64,000 nt of DNA from Flavobacterium suaedae (GCF_014642915.1 NZ_BMJE01000003.1:372001-436000); one strand, 5' to 3'. Shown: positions 26,036-35,420, counted from the stretch's first letter. Program-made: numbers and translations. The notes: a model not told the origin generated them from the sequence alone.

Positions 26036-27673
26036 TTATTTCTTTATAAACTTCTTTAAATACTGTTTAGTACTATTATTTTTTACTTCAATAAAGTAAA
26101 CCCCATTTTCTATATTCGAAATATCAATTTCTTTTCTGCCAAGTACAGCCTTTTCAGCATGTACTAACTGCCCTAAAGCATTAAAAATATTGATTTCAAA
26201 TTCATCAGTAACATTCTCGAGTAAAAGTGTAATTTTTTCATTTGCAGGGTTTGGAAATAAACTCAATTTTTTATGAGCTATTGAATAAGACTGATTGTTC
26301 AATATATTAGCCTCAATATATTGTATTGCCGCTTCCATGTCAGGAAGTGGACCAATAGGCTCAAGTATAGTAACCATACCCTGCGGCACTCCTGTTTGCT
26401 TTAAAACTTCCCTTATCTGCTGGCTTGTTAGGTACTCCCCTCCACTTCTGTCATGATAATAAGCCTGCAAAACAGCTGCACAAGATGCTACTATAGGTGT
26501 TGCAGAACTTGTTCCGCTAAACATTGTATAATTTTGATTAAAATCACCTCCTATAGAGTATAAATTTCCATATCCGGTAGAAATAACATTTTGTCCCCAC
26601 CCCTGCACATCTACTCTATTGCCATAGGTACTGAAATACATTCGCTCATGATTAGCATCAGAAGATCCTCCTCCTACTATAATAGCACCACTGTCACCTC
26701 TGTCTATATATGCCGAAAATTGTTCCAAGTCTAAATTTTGGCTTCCGTTTCCTGCTGCTGCCACTATAACAATACCGGCATCAGTAGCTGCTTTGGTTAA
26801 ATCCCATGCTAACTGATTATATTCGGCAGGTACAAAGTCCTCCTGTGTAAATGCCGGCGATTGCATTTCATACATTATAATGTCTCCGGCTACCGAGTTA
26901 TTTATAGCCTGTGCAATAGCAAAAAAGCGGTCATAACCATTTTGTTCTGTCCATTCGGGAAATAAAACGACTTCCTCAAGTTCATTTGCCATTCCTGTTA
27001 TACCATATAAACCATTATCGGCATATGCTATACCTATAGAAGCTGTTCCATGTTCTGAATAAGCGGGGGTAACATCGGCAGAAACTGTCATTCCCTCAGC
27101 CACAGATGCATTAGTTGAGTTAAACTCCTCATGTTCAAGGTTTATACCATATTCAATATCGAAAAGTCTTATTCCTTCACCTGCGTACCCTAAATCCCAC
27201 GCATATTGCATATTTACTCCCGGATCACTTTGTATATATTCCTGTGAAAGAAAATAACTAGGGGTAACAGGAAGAATATCTGTAGGCGGCTGTATTGGCG
27301 ATTGCTTAGTAATTTCAACAGAATACTCTACTGCATCAAAATGTGATAATTGTTCTAATGTTTTGTCTAGCAAAGCCTCGTCTTCGTAAGAGAAAGTGAT
27401 TTTATAAATCCTATCCAGCTTTTCAATTGAATTGCTGTTACCCCTTAACTTTCGAGATTGTTTTTTTAAATACTCTATATGATCTTCAGGAATTTTTATA
27501 CCCTTTTCTATTACAGCATTATTTGAGATAAGAAAGGTTTGAAACTCCTCTGTAGCATGAAACTGGTTATCTTTAAAGCATACATATACTTTATAGTCCT
27601 CAGTTAAATGTGATTGCGAAAAAACATGGACAACAAAAAGCAGGAAAGTCAATAGTAACAATTTCGATTTCAT
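26036..27673 (-). CDS. T9SS-secreted subtilisin-like peptidase (S8)
   Basis: A 545-residue secreted serine peptidase. The signal peptide ends at about VHVFSQ (residue 20). A propeptide-like region reaches about residue 150. The S8 domain then has Asp in IRLFDIEYG, His in YSEHGTASIG, Asn in VAAAGNGSQ and Ser in FSGTSSATP, all intact. The last ~75 residues (LSLFPNPANEKITLLL, NIENGVYFIEVKN) are a T9SS type A sorting domain. Unlike the subtilase at 19.9-21.8 kb, its catalytic Asp is kept. It is transcribed alone; a -7 element TAGATTTG is at 27711-27718. Confidence 0.9.
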   Translation of the reverse strand: MKSKLLLLTFLLFVVHVFSQSHLTEDYKVYVCFKDNQFHATEEFQTFLISNNAVIEKGIKIPEDHIEYLKKQSRKLRGNSNSIEKLDRIYKITFSYEDEALLDKTLEQLSHFDAVEYSVEITKQSPIQPPTDILPVTPSYFLSQEYIQSDPGVNMQYAWDLGYAGEGIRLFDIEYGINLEHEEFNSTNASVAEGMTVSADVTPAYSEHGTASIGIAYADNGLYGITGMANELEEVVLFPEWTEQNGYDRFFAIAQAINNSVAGDIIMYEMQSPAFTQEDFVPAEYNQLAWDLTKAATDAGIVIVAAAGNGSQNLDLEQFSAYIDRGDSGAIIVGGGSSDANHERMYFSTYGNRVDVQGWGQNVISTGYGNLYSIGGDFNQNYTMFSGTSSATPIVASCAAVLQAYYHDRSGGEYLTSQQIREVLKQTGVPQGMVTILEPIGPLPDMEAAIQYIEANILNNQSYSIAHKKLSLFPNPANEKITLLLENVTDEFEINIFNALGQLVHAEKAVLGRKEIDISNIENGVYFIEVKNNSTKQYLKKFIKK

Positions 27674-27710
27674 CAGTAAGAAGAGTTTATATTTATAATA
27701 ATCTTTCGTA

Positions 27711-27718
27711 CAAATCTA
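27711..27718 (-). promoter_or_regulatory. -7 promoter element TAGATTTG
   Basis: The minus-strand TAGATTTG matches TAnnTTTG, 37 bases upstream of the S8 peptidase start. Confidence 0.45.
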
Positions 27719-27850
27719 TAAAATATTAATACTACTTTAACATCTACCATTCACTAAATACCTCTTTTTTAATTATTTACATTTACAACGCTATACAGAA
27801 TGTGATTTTTTATAATATGTTATTTAATGAGTCTATTTTTTTAAGAATCA

Positions 27851-28789
27851 TTACAAACTATAATTAAGGTTAACCGACCAGCGATAATTGGCCTCTACCT
27901 TACCACCTGTTAAATCCTGACTTAGCGGTAGCATGGCATTAAGCCCAACTGAAAAATTACCCATTCCGGCTTCAATTCCCGCTTTACCAAACAGTATATT
28001 CCCTTTGGTATCTGGCAAGTTTTCACCATATTGTTTATTGGAGTCGTATACTTCGCCTGACAATCCAAGTTGCGGTACAAGGGTATATTTTGGTTGCTCT
28101 ACCATATAAAACAAAGTAGCGCCATAATTCCACTGGTTACCAAACTGATACTCCTCGCTATTCTCCGTTTTAATAGCGTAATTCAGCATAGTGTTCAACC
28201 CAAAATTATTTTTTGTAATAATGTATTCCGCTGCGAGCAGGTAGTCCCAACTACCTGTTCCCAGTTGAAAACTTGGGTTTACACTGCCGTTATTTTGACC
28301 ATTATAATCTCCTGTAGGCATTTTAACCCCTCCTCCTGCACGAAGTGTATGGTAATATTTAGCGGAGTCCTTCTCTGTTTTATAAACGGTATAAAGTCCC
28401 AGCAAAGTTATATCGCCCAATCCGTCTATAGTTTGTTCCCCTGTGCTTAATTCTCTGTTATGAAAATGATAGGGTGCTAAAACAGTAACCTGAAACTTTT
28501 CGGTTATCGGCACACGACCCCATAACTGAACGGTATTAAAGTTTTCATCTATCCAGGGGGAGTTATTAAAAACCCCATCTCTACTGGAATAGCTTTGGTA
28601 AAAGTACCGTACACCTATAAAGTTTTGGTTAAGCATAGAGCTAAAACCCATTCCGCCGCCACTTGCCGAGCAACCGCAAGCATCACAATCTTCAAGCATC
28701 GCTAAATATTGTTTAAAATCGTACGGTGGGTTACTCGCAAACAGGTTTTGTACTGATACTAAAACCAGTACTATTATATATTTCTTCAT
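27851..28789 (-). CDS. Outer-membrane beta-barrel transporter-like protein of the copper locus
   Basis: A 312-residue exported protein (signal ends at about NLFAS). Just after it comes a Cys-rich, Gly-rich segment (DCDACGCSASGGGMGFSS, about residues 33-50) that could bind metal. The remainder has the alternating pattern of an outer-membrane barrel (VQLWGRVPITEKFQVTVLAP, TLRAGGGVKMPTGDYNG) and ends in YRWSVNLNYSL. It follows the di-heme peroxidase gene by six bases, so the two are co-transcribed. By association with MbnP- and MauG-like genes it may be an outer-membrane metal conduit. The function is inferred only. Confidence 0.65.
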   Translation of the reverse strand: MKKYIIVLVLVSVQNLFASNPPYDFKQYLAMLEDCDACGCSASGGGMGFSSMLNQNFIGVRYFYQSYSSRDGVFNNSPWIDENFNTVQLWGRVPITEKFQVTVLAPYHFHNRELSTGEQTIDGLGDITLLGLYTVYKTEKDSAKYYHTLRAGGGVKMPTGDYNGQNNGSVNPSFQLGTGSWDYLLAAEYIITKNNFGLNTMLNYAIKTENSEEYQFGNQWNYGATLFYMVEQPKYTLVPQLGLSGEVYDSNKQYGENLPDTKGNILFGKAGIEAGMGNFSVGLNAMLPLSQDLTGGKVEANYRWSVNLNYSL

Positions 28790-28795
28790 TTGTAT

Positions 28796-29848
28796 CTATG
28801 TTTGATAGTAAAACAGCGGGTTATTTATATACTCCTCATCTGTAAGTGTTTTCAGGAAAGCTATAAGTGCTTCTTTTTCTTCATCAGTAAGCGGAATCCC
28901 CAATGTCCCATCTTCTGCTCTTAATTGTTCATCAAGCGTTTCAGAATCTGTCATTCCGTTCCTGTAAAAGTTCAATACAGATTCTAATGAACCAAAACGC
29001 CCGTCGTGCATGTAAGGCGCTGTCAGCTCAACATTTCTAAGGCTTGGCACTTTAAACTTGTATCTGTCCCGCTTAAAACCTGTTACTGTTTCCCTGCCCA
29101 AGTCGTTAAGGTTTGGGTTTGGTGGTAAACCGTTGTTACGGAAACTACTGTCTGTAAATATATCGGTAGCATGGCACGACGCACATTTTTGCCTGAATAA
29201 TTCCAACCCCTGCATTTCCTTTTGGTTAAAATTATTTCCCGGCGGTTCGCTACGCACAAATTTGTCATACTTTGAGTTAGCCGATACCATCATTGTCATA
29301 AACTGCCCTAAAGCCTTCAATATATTACCTGATGTTATTTGTCCGCCCTCAAAAGCCTGATTAAACAACTTTACATATTCTTTATCTTGCTTTAGTTTTA
29401 CAGCTATGTTCTCCAACGTTTCATCCATTTCCACAGGGTTGTGTATTGGCGCTATAGAAAGCATATCTATAGCATCGGATGCTCCGTCATAAAAATACTG
29501 CGACTGGAAAGCCATATTTTGTACCGCAGGGGCATTTCGTGTTCCTTCCTGATCATATATACCATGGCTAAACGTATGCCCGTGGTGGGTAAATGCATTT
29601 TCCTGCTCATGGCAAAAAGAGCATGAAATGGTATTATTAGCAGAAAGGCGAGTATCGTAAAACAATTTTCTACCCAGTTCAAAACCTTTCTGTGTAGGAT
29701 AGTTATGCTCAATATCCTGTGCAGGAGCTGGAAAGTTTGCCGGAACAACAAAATCTAACCTTTCGTTTACTACAGCTTCATAGCCATCATCTTTATTACA
29801 TGATATAAAAGACAATGCCAGTAAGCCTATCATGAAAATCTTTTTCAT
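28796..29848 (-). CDS. Di-heme cytochrome c peroxidase / MauG-MbnH-like lipoprotein
   Basis: A 350-residue lipoprotein (signal ends ALSFISC) with two c-type heme motifs, CSFCH (about residue 76) and CASCH (about residue 222). It has family blocks NRDGP-like FELGRKLFYDTRLSANNTIS, PSLRNVELTAPYMHDGRFGS and LTDEEKEALIAFLKTLT. Such proteins reduce peroxide, or (MauG/MbnH) use high-valent iron to oxidise a partner protein. The MbnP-like gene immediately upstream makes the second role plausible, as in the MbnH/MbnP pair. Co-transcribed with the downstream barrel gene. Confidence 0.85.
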   Translation of the reverse strand: MKKIFMIGLLALSFISCNKDDGYEAVVNERLDFVVPANFPAPAQDIEHNYPTQKGFELGRKLFYDTRLSANNTISCSFCHEQENAFTHHGHTFSHGIYDQEGTRNAPAVQNMAFQSQYFYDGASDAIDMLSIAPIHNPVEMDETLENIAVKLKQDKEYVKLFNQAFEGGQITSGNILKALGQFMTMMVSANSKYDKFVRSEPPGNNFNQKEMQGLELFRQKCASCHATDIFTDSSFRNNGLPPNPNLNDLGRETVTGFKRDRYKFKVPSLRNVELTAPYMHDGRFGSLESVLNFYRNGMTDSETLDEQLRAEDGTLGIPLTDEEKEALIAFLKTLTDEEYINNPLFYYQT

Positions 29849-29867
29849 ACTAAAATTGATTTAGAAC

Positions 29868-29895
29868 CCTGCTCTTAACGAATATAAAGAGCAGG
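29868..29895 (-). other. Stem-loop between MbnP-like and peroxidase genes
   Basis: The nine-base arms CCTGCTCTT / AAGAGCAGG flank a ten-base loop in the 58-base gap. No T run follows on the minus strand, so it is not a classical terminator. It may be a processing or attenuation stem that sets the MbnP-to-peroxidase ratio. Confidence 0.4.
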
Positions 29896-29906
29896 ATTAT
29901 TAAAAA

Positions 29907-30734
29907 TTATTCATGATGGTGACCCGCTCCGTTATGAACGTGGTCTACCGTAAACATTTCAGTAGAATTATCAGCAATTTTTATAAGGTTTTCACCTCCC
30001 ATAATTGCTGCTGCTGTACCTGCCTGATTTAGGTTATCGTGTAAAGAAATTTTAGTTTCACCATCCAATAACTTGTTAACATCTGTTATTAAGTGAATGC
30101 TAGGTGTTTCTCCTTCGCGTACGCGTGCAGTAGTAGGCAGTGTAAGGGTAACTTCTCTGTAATTATCTGTCTCGGTATTACTACCCTGGTGTACTTTAAA
30201 TAGTAACGGCTCTGCATTTTCAGGAGAAGTAAATGTACCTTCAAAAACTACAAAACGGTAACCTGTACTCCAAGTCCATGTAAGGTCATTAGCGGCTGCT
30301 AAATCCCAGAAACTTTGCTGAGCAGTTTCCCCTTGCAGGTAACGTTGCTCATCTACACCAATACCAAATCGTACCGCTTTATAATCTCCGGCAGGTACAT
30401 TTTCAAGGTGAACTGTTTTAACTTCATCTTGCTGGTTAGTAATAAAGTAACTTTCCTCTTTAGGGTATACTACTTCATTACCATCTGCATCAATAAGCAC
30501 AAAATTACTTACAATGTAGTTTAGCTTATTAACCGTTAGTGCCTCATCCATTGAGTTAGTAAAAGGAACACCTAATATAAGTGAATTTCCGGCAGCGCCA
30601 TTATCAAAATAGAACTCCACATCGCCATAAGTATCGCCAATTACCTCACCGGTTGCATCATCATCACTTGAACAAGAAATAAAAGCAGTTGCTATAGCTG
30701 CAAGAGCTACAGTTTTTATATAATTAAATTTCAT
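29907..30734 (-). CDS. MbnP-like copper-binding lipoprotein
   Basis: A 275-residue lipoprotein (signal ends TAFISC, then Ser/Asp-rich linker). The family pattern is GDVEFYFDNGAAGNSLILG near the start and a Trp-rich block NDLTWTWSTGYRFVVFEG in the middle. MbnP proteins bind copper through a site that includes a Trp converted to kynurenine by the partner di-heme enzyme MbnH. Here the MauG/MbnH-like gene is directly downstream. The C-terminus is His-rich (FTVDHVHNGAGHHHE), which adds a possible metal site. No methanobactin biosynthesis genes are visible. It heads the three-gene copper operon. Confidence 0.8.
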   Translation of the reverse strand: MKFNYIKTVALAAIATAFISCSSDDDATGEVIGDTYGDVEFYFDNGAAGNSLILGVPFTNSMDEALTVNKLNYIVSNFVLIDADGNEVVYPKEESYFITNQQDEVKTVHLENVPAGDYKAVRFGIGVDEQRYLQGETAQQSFWDLAAANDLTWTWSTGYRFVVFEGTFTSPENAEPLLFKVHQGSNTETDNYREVTLTLPTTARVREGETPSIHLITDVNKLLDGETKISLHDNLNQAGTAAAIMGGENLIKIADNSTEMFTVDHVHNGAGHHHE

Positions 30735-30892
30735 TTTTATTAGTTTGTTTTATAGTAAATTAAAATTGATTTTTGGGTACAATACCTCCTCCAAATACTA
30801 TTTTACGGAGTAATTATTGCACATAAATAACTTACACTATACCTCTAACAATTATTGAGTTATGTGTAAAAAAGTAATCTGAAAAATTTTAA

Positions 30893-31261
30893 TTATACTA
30901 AAGCGGGAGGGTGAAAAAATGAAACTTCGGCAAGGTGAGTATATAAGTTACTATACCCTTTTATTTGCTTTTTATTATATAAAAAATTGTAGTTATCAAA
31001 AGTAAAACCGGCTATAGGCTCGTAAAATAAAACTTCTGTTTCCTGATGTAATGTTTTACCTTTAGAGATAGGTTTTTCATCTTCAGAAGCCTTTGCAAGT
31101 TCTTTCATCAAGTGACATTTACCGTTACATTTAAGTTCAGGCTCATCTTTATTTTCACAAAGTTCAGTAGCTATATACTCATAGTTTAATACATATTCCA
31201 ATACCGGTAGTACAGGCTTTGCCAGCATAAATATTGCGAATATGAATATGAGTTTTTTCAC
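30893..31261 (-). CDS. Small membrane-anchored protein with a Cys motif (copper-locus associated)
   Basis: About 122 residues from a GTG at 31261 (reading M/V-KKLIFIFAIFMLAKP). An ATG at 31288 would extend it, but a -7-like element (31266-31273) lies in that extension. There is one hydrophobic N-terminal segment, then ATELCENKDEPELKCNGKCHL with three Cys and a His, an acidic/basic middle, and the C-terminal HPPALV. I recall similar small proteins near metal-uptake genes in Bacteroidota, but cannot name a family. It is upstream of the MbnP-like gene with a 158-base gap, and divergent from a Spy-like gene. Confidence 0.6.
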   Translation of the reverse strand: MKKLIFIFAIFMLAKPVLPVLEYVLNYEYIATELCENKDEPELKCNGKCHLMKELAKASEDEKPISKGKTLHQETEVLFYEPIAGFTFDNYNFLYNKKQIKGYSNLYTHLAEVSFFHPPALV

Positions 31262-31265
31262 ACCG

Positions 31266-31273
31266 CAAAAATA
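31266..31273 (-). promoter_or_regulatory. -7-like element TATTTTTG at the start of the Cys-motif gene
   Basis: The minus-strand TATTTTTG matches TAnnTTTG. It ends four bases before the GTG at 31261, so transcription from it would give an almost leaderless mRNA or require a later start. Confidence 0.35.
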
Positions 31274-31371
31274 CCACTCAAAAACCACTTATGAAATAAA
31301 ATAATCAATTAAAATTAAACCTTTTTGTCTATTTCATGTCTTAACACTATAAACTTTAAAAATTCAGAATT

Positions 31372-31812
31372 ATGAGAAAGTTAATTTTAGTAGCTGCAAT
31401 GCTATTTGGTTTGGCTGCTTCGGCACAACATTTTGAAGGAAGAGGTGGTGAAGGAAGAGAACAACTTAGCCCGGAACAAAGAACGGAACTTCATGTAAAG
31501 CATTTAACACTGGAGCTTGATCTAAATGACAATCAGCAAAAGGAAATAAAAAAATTACTTCTTGCAGAAAGCAAAAAAAGAGAGGCGTTTAGAGCAACTG
31601 TAAAAGCAAAAAAGGAAGACGGTAAGAAACCTACCAAAGATGAACGATTTGCAATGCAAAGCCAAAGACTGGACAACAAGATTGCAATGAAGCGAGAAAT
31701 GAAAAAAATATTAACTCCTGAGCAATATGAAAAATTTGAAAAGATGGAAATGGAGCGCAAAGAAAAAATAACAAAAAGAGCAAAAAAAATTAAAAAACAC
31801 CGAAGAGGCTAA
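31372..31812 (+). CDS. Spy/CpxP-like secreted helical protein
   Basis: A 146-residue protein with signal peptide MRKLILVAAMLFGLAASAQ. The mature part is charged and helical, with two LTXXQ-like stretches: LELDLNDNQQKEIKKLL and KKILTPEQYEKFEKMEMERK. This layout resembles Spy/CpxP periplasmic chaperones and the DUF4890 family, which are induced by envelope or metal stress. The tail is very basic (KRAKKIKKHRRG). It is divergent from the Cys-motif gene of the copper locus, which fits a metal-stress role. That link is an inference. Confidence 0.65.
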   Translation: MRKLILVAAMLFGLAASAQHFEGRGGEGREQLSPEQRTELHVKHLTLELDLNDNQQKEIKKLLLAESKKREAFRATVKAKKEDGKKPTKDERFAMQSQRLDNKIAMKREMKKILTPEQYEKFEKMEMERKEKITKRAKKIKKHRRG

Positions 31813-31830
31813 CTTTTTAATGTTAAAGTT

Positions 31831-31860
31831 TTGTGTTGTTTTAAAATTTAATTAGATTTG
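31831..31860 (+). promoter_or_regulatory. Promoter TTG-N19-TAGATTTG
   Basis: A TTG at 31831 and TAGATTTG at 31853-31860 are separated by 19 bases, a good flavobacterial promoter, 34 bases upstream of the 121-residue protein start. Confidence 0.65.
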
Positions 31861-31894
31861 ATTTTATTAAACACTAAACACATATTAAACAATC

Positions 31895-32260
31895 ATGAAA
31901 AAAATAATTGCTATTCTCGTTATTATGCTTGGTTTTAGCTATGCTGCTAATGCTCAGCAGAGAGCTACAAAAGCTACGACTACACAGCAACAAGGTGTTG
32001 ATGAAGCAGCTATAAAAAAAGCAGCTCTTAAAGATGTTACTGCTCTTTCTGAATTTATTGAATTATCAGAAGATCAGAAGAAAAATTTTAAAGGTTTATT
32101 TGAAAATAAGCACAGAATATTAGCTGATAAAAACTTAAGCCAAGAGCGTAAAGATATTCTTGCTGATGCTATTGAAGCTAAAATCAGAGGAAATGTTCCT
32201 CAAGACCAAGTTGCTAAACTTGATGACAACCCACAGTTAATGAATATACTTACTCACTAA
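31895..32260 (+). CDS. Hypothetical secreted protein
   Basis: A 121-residue protein with signal peptide MKKIIAILVIMLGFSYAANAQ, then a Gln/Thr-rich linker and a helical region (VTALSEFIELSEDQKKNFKGLF, NKHRILADKNLSQERKDILA). It shares general character with the Spy-like protein before it (helical, LSEDQKK-type repeats), so it may be a distant relative. It has its own promoter and a terminator after it. The function is unknown. Confidence 0.6.
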   Translation: MKKIIAILVIMLGFSYAANAQQRATKATTTQQQGVDEAAIKKAALKDVTALSEFIELSEDQKKNFKGLFENKHRILADKNLSQERKDILADAIEAKIRGNVPQDQVAKLDDNPQLMNILTH

Positions 32261-32280
32261 GAGTAAAATTTATAAATAAA

Positions 32281-32306
32281 AAAAGCTCCCAAAATTGGGA
32301 GCTTTT
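32281..32306. terminator. Bidirectional terminator before hemL
   Basis: The stem AAAAGCTCCCAA / TTGGGAGCTTTT has a two-base loop. It lies between the plus-strand secreted-protein gene and the stop of minus-strand hemL, with a T run on the plus strand. Confidence 0.88.
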
Positions 32307-32324
32307 TTTATTTAGATTAATTAG

Positions 32325-33614
32325 TTATTTTAATTGCTGTAATGTTTTTTCTGCTGCTTTTATAGTAAAGTCTAAATCTTCATACGTTAAAGCATCTGTA
32401 ATAAACCATGTTTCGTAAGCTGACGGTGCTATATAAACTCCTTCTGCCAGCATACCATGAAAGAACTTTTTAAAGTTATCATTATCACCTTCTCCTGCTG
32501 TACTAAAATCTTTCACTTCAGTTTTACTAAAGTGTATTGAAATCATAGAACCTTTCCTATTAACAGTATAATTAACTCCCGAAGCTTCAAGTACCTCTCT
32601 TAAACCTTTTTCAAGGTAGGCAGTCTTTTTTTCCAGTCTATCATATACCTCTTCATCGGCATTTAAAGCTTTAAGCATTTCATAACCTGCTGCCATTGCC
32701 AACGGGTTACCGGATAATGTTCCTGCCTGATATACTGGTCCTGCAGGAGCAAGATAATCCATAATTTCACTACGTCCTGCAAAAGCACCTACAGGCAGCC
32801 CACCGCCAATAACTTTACCAAACGTTACAATATCAGCTTTAATGCCAAAAACTTCCTGTGCTCCGCCCTTAGCAAGCCTGAAACCTGTCATTACCTCATC
32901 AAATATCAGCAATGTATTATTAACATCACAAAGTTTGCGTAAACCTTCTAAAAAGCCCTCCTGCGGTGGTATACACCCCATATTACCGGCTACAGGTTCT
33001 ATAATAATAGCGGCTATACCATCAGGATTGGCAGCGAATAAATCTTCAACGCTTTTAAGGTCGTTATAAGTAGCTAACAGGGTATCTTTTGCTGTGCCTT
33101 CGGTCACACCGGGACTGTTAGGCGTACCAAAAGTTACGGCTCCGCTACCGGCTTGTATAAGGAATGAATCAGAGTGCCCGTGATAGCAGCCTGCAAACTT
33201 TATTATTTTATCGCGCTTTGTATACCCTCTTGCTAAACGAATAGCACTCATACACGCCTCTGTACCTGAGTTTACAAAACGTATTTTATCAATATTAGGA
33301 ACCATACTTACTGCCAACTCTGCTATTTTATTTTCCAACGCAGTAGGTGTACCGAATGATGTTCCTTTTTTAGCTCTTTCAATTACCGCTTCAACTACAG
33401 GTTCATATGCATGACCTAATATCATAGGTCCCCATGAGTTAATGTAATCTATTAATTTGTTGTCATCTTCATCAAAAAGATACGCTCCTTTTGCCTCTTT
33501 AATAAAAAGAGGAGTTCCGCCCACTGCCTTAAAAGCACGCACAGGTGAGTTTACCCCTCCGGGTATTACCTGCTCTGCCTCTTTAAACAGGGCACTACTT
33601 CTTTGGTATAACAT
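32325..33614 (-). CDS. hemL: Glutamate-1-semialdehyde 2,1-aminomutase
   Basis: Makes 5-aminolevulinate for haem in the C5 pathway. It has 429 residues, the family length. The PLP Lys is Lys267 in [26 protein letters not shown] at the N-terminus, [20 protein letters not shown] and [11 protein letters not shown] are characteristic. It is the last gene of a tight operon with the GH73 hydrolase (one-base gap) and the ACC-deaminase-like gene. No other hem genes are near. Confidence 0.96.
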   Translation of the reverse strand: MLYQRSSALFKEAEQVIPGGVNSPVRAFKAVGGTPLFIKEAKGAYLFDEDDNKLIDYINSWGPMILGHAYEPVVEAVIERAKKGTSFGTPTALENKIAELAVSMVPNIDKIRFVNSGTEACMSAIRLARGYTKRDKIIKFAGCYHGHSDSFLIQAGSGAVTFGTPNSPGVTEGTAKDTLLATYNDLKSVEDLFAANPDGIAAIIIEPVAGNMGCIPPQEGFLEGLRKLCDVNNTLLIFDEVMTGFRLAKGGAQEVFGIKADIVTFGKVIGGGLPVGAFAGRSEIMDYLAPAGPVYQAGTLSGNPLAMAAGYEMLKALNADEEVYDRLEKKTAYLEKGLREVLEASGVNYTVNRKGSMISIHFSKTEVKDFSTAGEGDNDNFKKFFHGMLAEGVYIAPSAYETWFITDALTYEDLDFTIKAAEKTLQQLK

Positions 33615-33615
33615 T

Positions 33616-34500
33616 TTATTTTACTTTTAAAACCTGACCTATAGACAATGCTGTACCTGAAAGCCTGTTCAGGCGCATTAATTCATCTACTGTTAGGTTA
33701 TGTTTTTTAGATATTGAGTAAAGTGTATCACCTTTTTCTACAGTATAAGTACCTGCACCTCCTGCCTGTTGTGTTTGTGCTACAGGCTGCTGTTTTACAG
33801 GGTCATCCTGTTTCGGAGTATATGATTTACCAAGCACCTCAGCATCATACTGTGCAAGGTCATAACGTTCTATAAGGCTTATAAGTTTATTAGGGTATCT
33901 TGGGTCTGTAGCGTAACCGGCAGCTTTAAGCCCGCGTGCCCAGCCTTTGTAATCATCTCTGTCCAGTTTAAATAATGAAGCATATCTTCCTCTTCCTGTT
34001 AGGAATAAAGAGTGATCCCTGTAAGAGTCCGCAGGATCATCATATTTTCTGAAACACTCCTGAGCAGCATCGTCATCATGGTATACTTTATCGCCTTCCC
34101 ATCCTGTATGGCATTTTATACCAAAATGGTTATTTGCAGAAACACACAGTGTTCCCCTACCCGCACCAGACTCTAATATACCTTGCGCCAAGGTAATACT
34201 TGCCGGCACACCGTAGTTTGCCATGTTGCTTTTAGCTACTTCTTTATAGTCCATTATATACTGTTTAACAACATCAGCATATACTACTGTTTTAGAAGTA
34301 GATTCTAAGGTTTCGGATTGTTTGCTCCTTGAATCGTTACGGTTATTACCGGAACTTGCAGTACGTGTTCTGTTTCGCGAAGTATTTCTATCCTTACGGG
34401 TATTTGTTGTTTTAGTACCACTTTTCTTTCTGCTTGTGTAGGAAGAGCCACAACTTACCAGTAAACTTAAAACCACAAGGGCTAAAATCTTTCTTATCAT
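33616..34500 (-). CDS. Glucosaminidase (GH73) with LysM domain
   Basis: A 294-residue lipoprotein ([13 protein letters not shown]) that probably cuts the glycan of peptidoglycan. After a basic Ser/Thr/Asn linker (about residues 22-65), a GH73/glucosaminidase domain spans about residues 75-225. It contains [18 protein letters not shown] (with the likely catalytic Glu), [21 protein letters not shown] and [20 protein letters not shown]. The C-terminus is one LysM ([20 protein letters not shown]). Flanked by hemL and the ACC-deaminase-like gene with gaps of one and five bases. Confidence 0.88.
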   Translation of the reverse strand: MIRKILALVVLSLLVSCGSSYTSRKKSGTKTTNTRKDRNTSRNRTRTASSGNNRNDSRSKQSETLESTSKTVVYADVVKQYIMDYKEVAKSNMANYGVPASITLAQGILESGAGRGTLCVSANNHFGIKCHTGWEGDKVYHDDDAAQECFRKYDDPADSYRDHSLFLTGRGRYASLFKLDRDDYKGWARGLKAAGYATDPRYPNKLISLIERYDLAQYDAEVLGKSYTPKQDDPVKQQPVAQTQQAGGAGTYTVEKGDTLYSISKKHNLTVDELMRLNRLSGTALSIGQVLKVK

Positions 34501-34505
34501 TAATT

Positions 34506-35396
34506 TCAGGTTTTTATTAAAGGTAGTTTTTTTCGTTTCAATTCCCGATTCATCCCTGCAATTCCCTGCAAGCCACCGGTATGAATCATCAGGATATTAG
34601 AACTTTCGGGAAAATACCCGTTATTCACCATATCTATAACGCCAAAAACCATCTTTCCAGTATATACAGGGTCTAAGGGAACATTTGTTTCATCACGAAA
34701 CTCATTTATAAAATTCACCAGTGCTTCGTTTATTTTTCCGTAGCCACCAAAGTGATAGTCCTCAATAAGCTCCCAGTTATCCTGCTTTGCAAATTTAGCA
34801 ATATCAGCTGATAAAGCTGCATGTTTAAGTGCTGGAAAACCTAAAATTTTTTGGTTTGGCAAAGCACTATTTATTATACCTGAGATAGTCCCTCCTGTAC
34901 CTATGGCACAGGTAATATGGGTAAATGCTTTATCCTCTTCTGTTAATATCTCTTCGCAACCCTTAACTGCCAAGTCGTTTGTTCCGCCTTCGGGCAGTAA
35001 ATAAAATGCTCCGAACTGTTTATGCAATGTTTCTGTATAGTCAAGTGCTGTTTTATTTCTGTACGCTTCGCGTGATATAAATTCAAATTGCATTCCGCAA
35101 TCTCTGGCAAAGCTAAGCGTAGGGTTCGCATCAATTTTATCCGCTATTTCCTCTCCCCTGATAACACCTATGGTAGCAATACCATACTCTTTTCCTGCTG
35201 CTGCTGTTGCCGCTATATGGTTTGAGTATGCCCCACCAAACGTAAGTAATGTATCAGCTTTCTGTTTTTGAGCTTCTATAACATTATACTTCAGCTTTCT
35301 AAACTTATTTCCTGATATATGCGGATGTAGTAAATCCTCACGCTTAATTGTAAGTTTTATATTATTGGGCAGGTTTAAATTTAAAAGATGGTTCAT
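34506..35396 (-). CDS. 1-aminocyclopropane-1-carboxylate deaminase / D-cysteine desulfhydrase family enzyme
   Basis: A PLP enzyme of fold type II, 296 residues, slightly shorter than plant-associated ACC deaminases. The HISGNKFRKLKYN stretch near residues 26-38 contains the PLP-binding Lys. TFGGAYSNHIAATAAAGKEY and CAIGTGGTISGII are the phosphate and substrate loops. In most bacteria such proteins are D-cysteine desulfhydrases or unassigned. First gene of the operon leading to hemL, with a -7 element upstream. Confidence 0.8.
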   Translation of the reverse strand: MNHLLNLNLPNNIKLTIKREDLLHPHISGNKFRKLKYNVIEAQKQKADTLLTFGGAYSNHIAATAAAGKEYGIATIGVIRGEEIADKIDANPTLSFARDCGMQFEFISREAYRNKTALDYTETLHKQFGAFYLLPEGGTNDLAVKGCEEILTEEDKAFTHITCAIGTGGTISGIINSALPNQKILGFPALKHAALSADIAKFAKQDNWELIEDYHFGGYGKINEALVNFINEFRDETNVPLDPVYTGKMVFGVIDMVNNGYFPESSNILMIHTGGLQGIAGMNRELKRKKLPLIKT

Positions 35397-35412
35397 ATTA
35401 GTAGCATTATCG

Positions 35413-35420
35413 CAAAAATA
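35413..35420 (-). promoter_or_regulatory. -7 promoter element TATTTTTG (ACC-deaminase-like operon)
   Basis: The minus-strand TATTTTTG, a TAnnTTTG match, lies 16 bases upstream of the start codon. It is divergent from the GAF-gene element at 35502. Confidence 0.45.
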
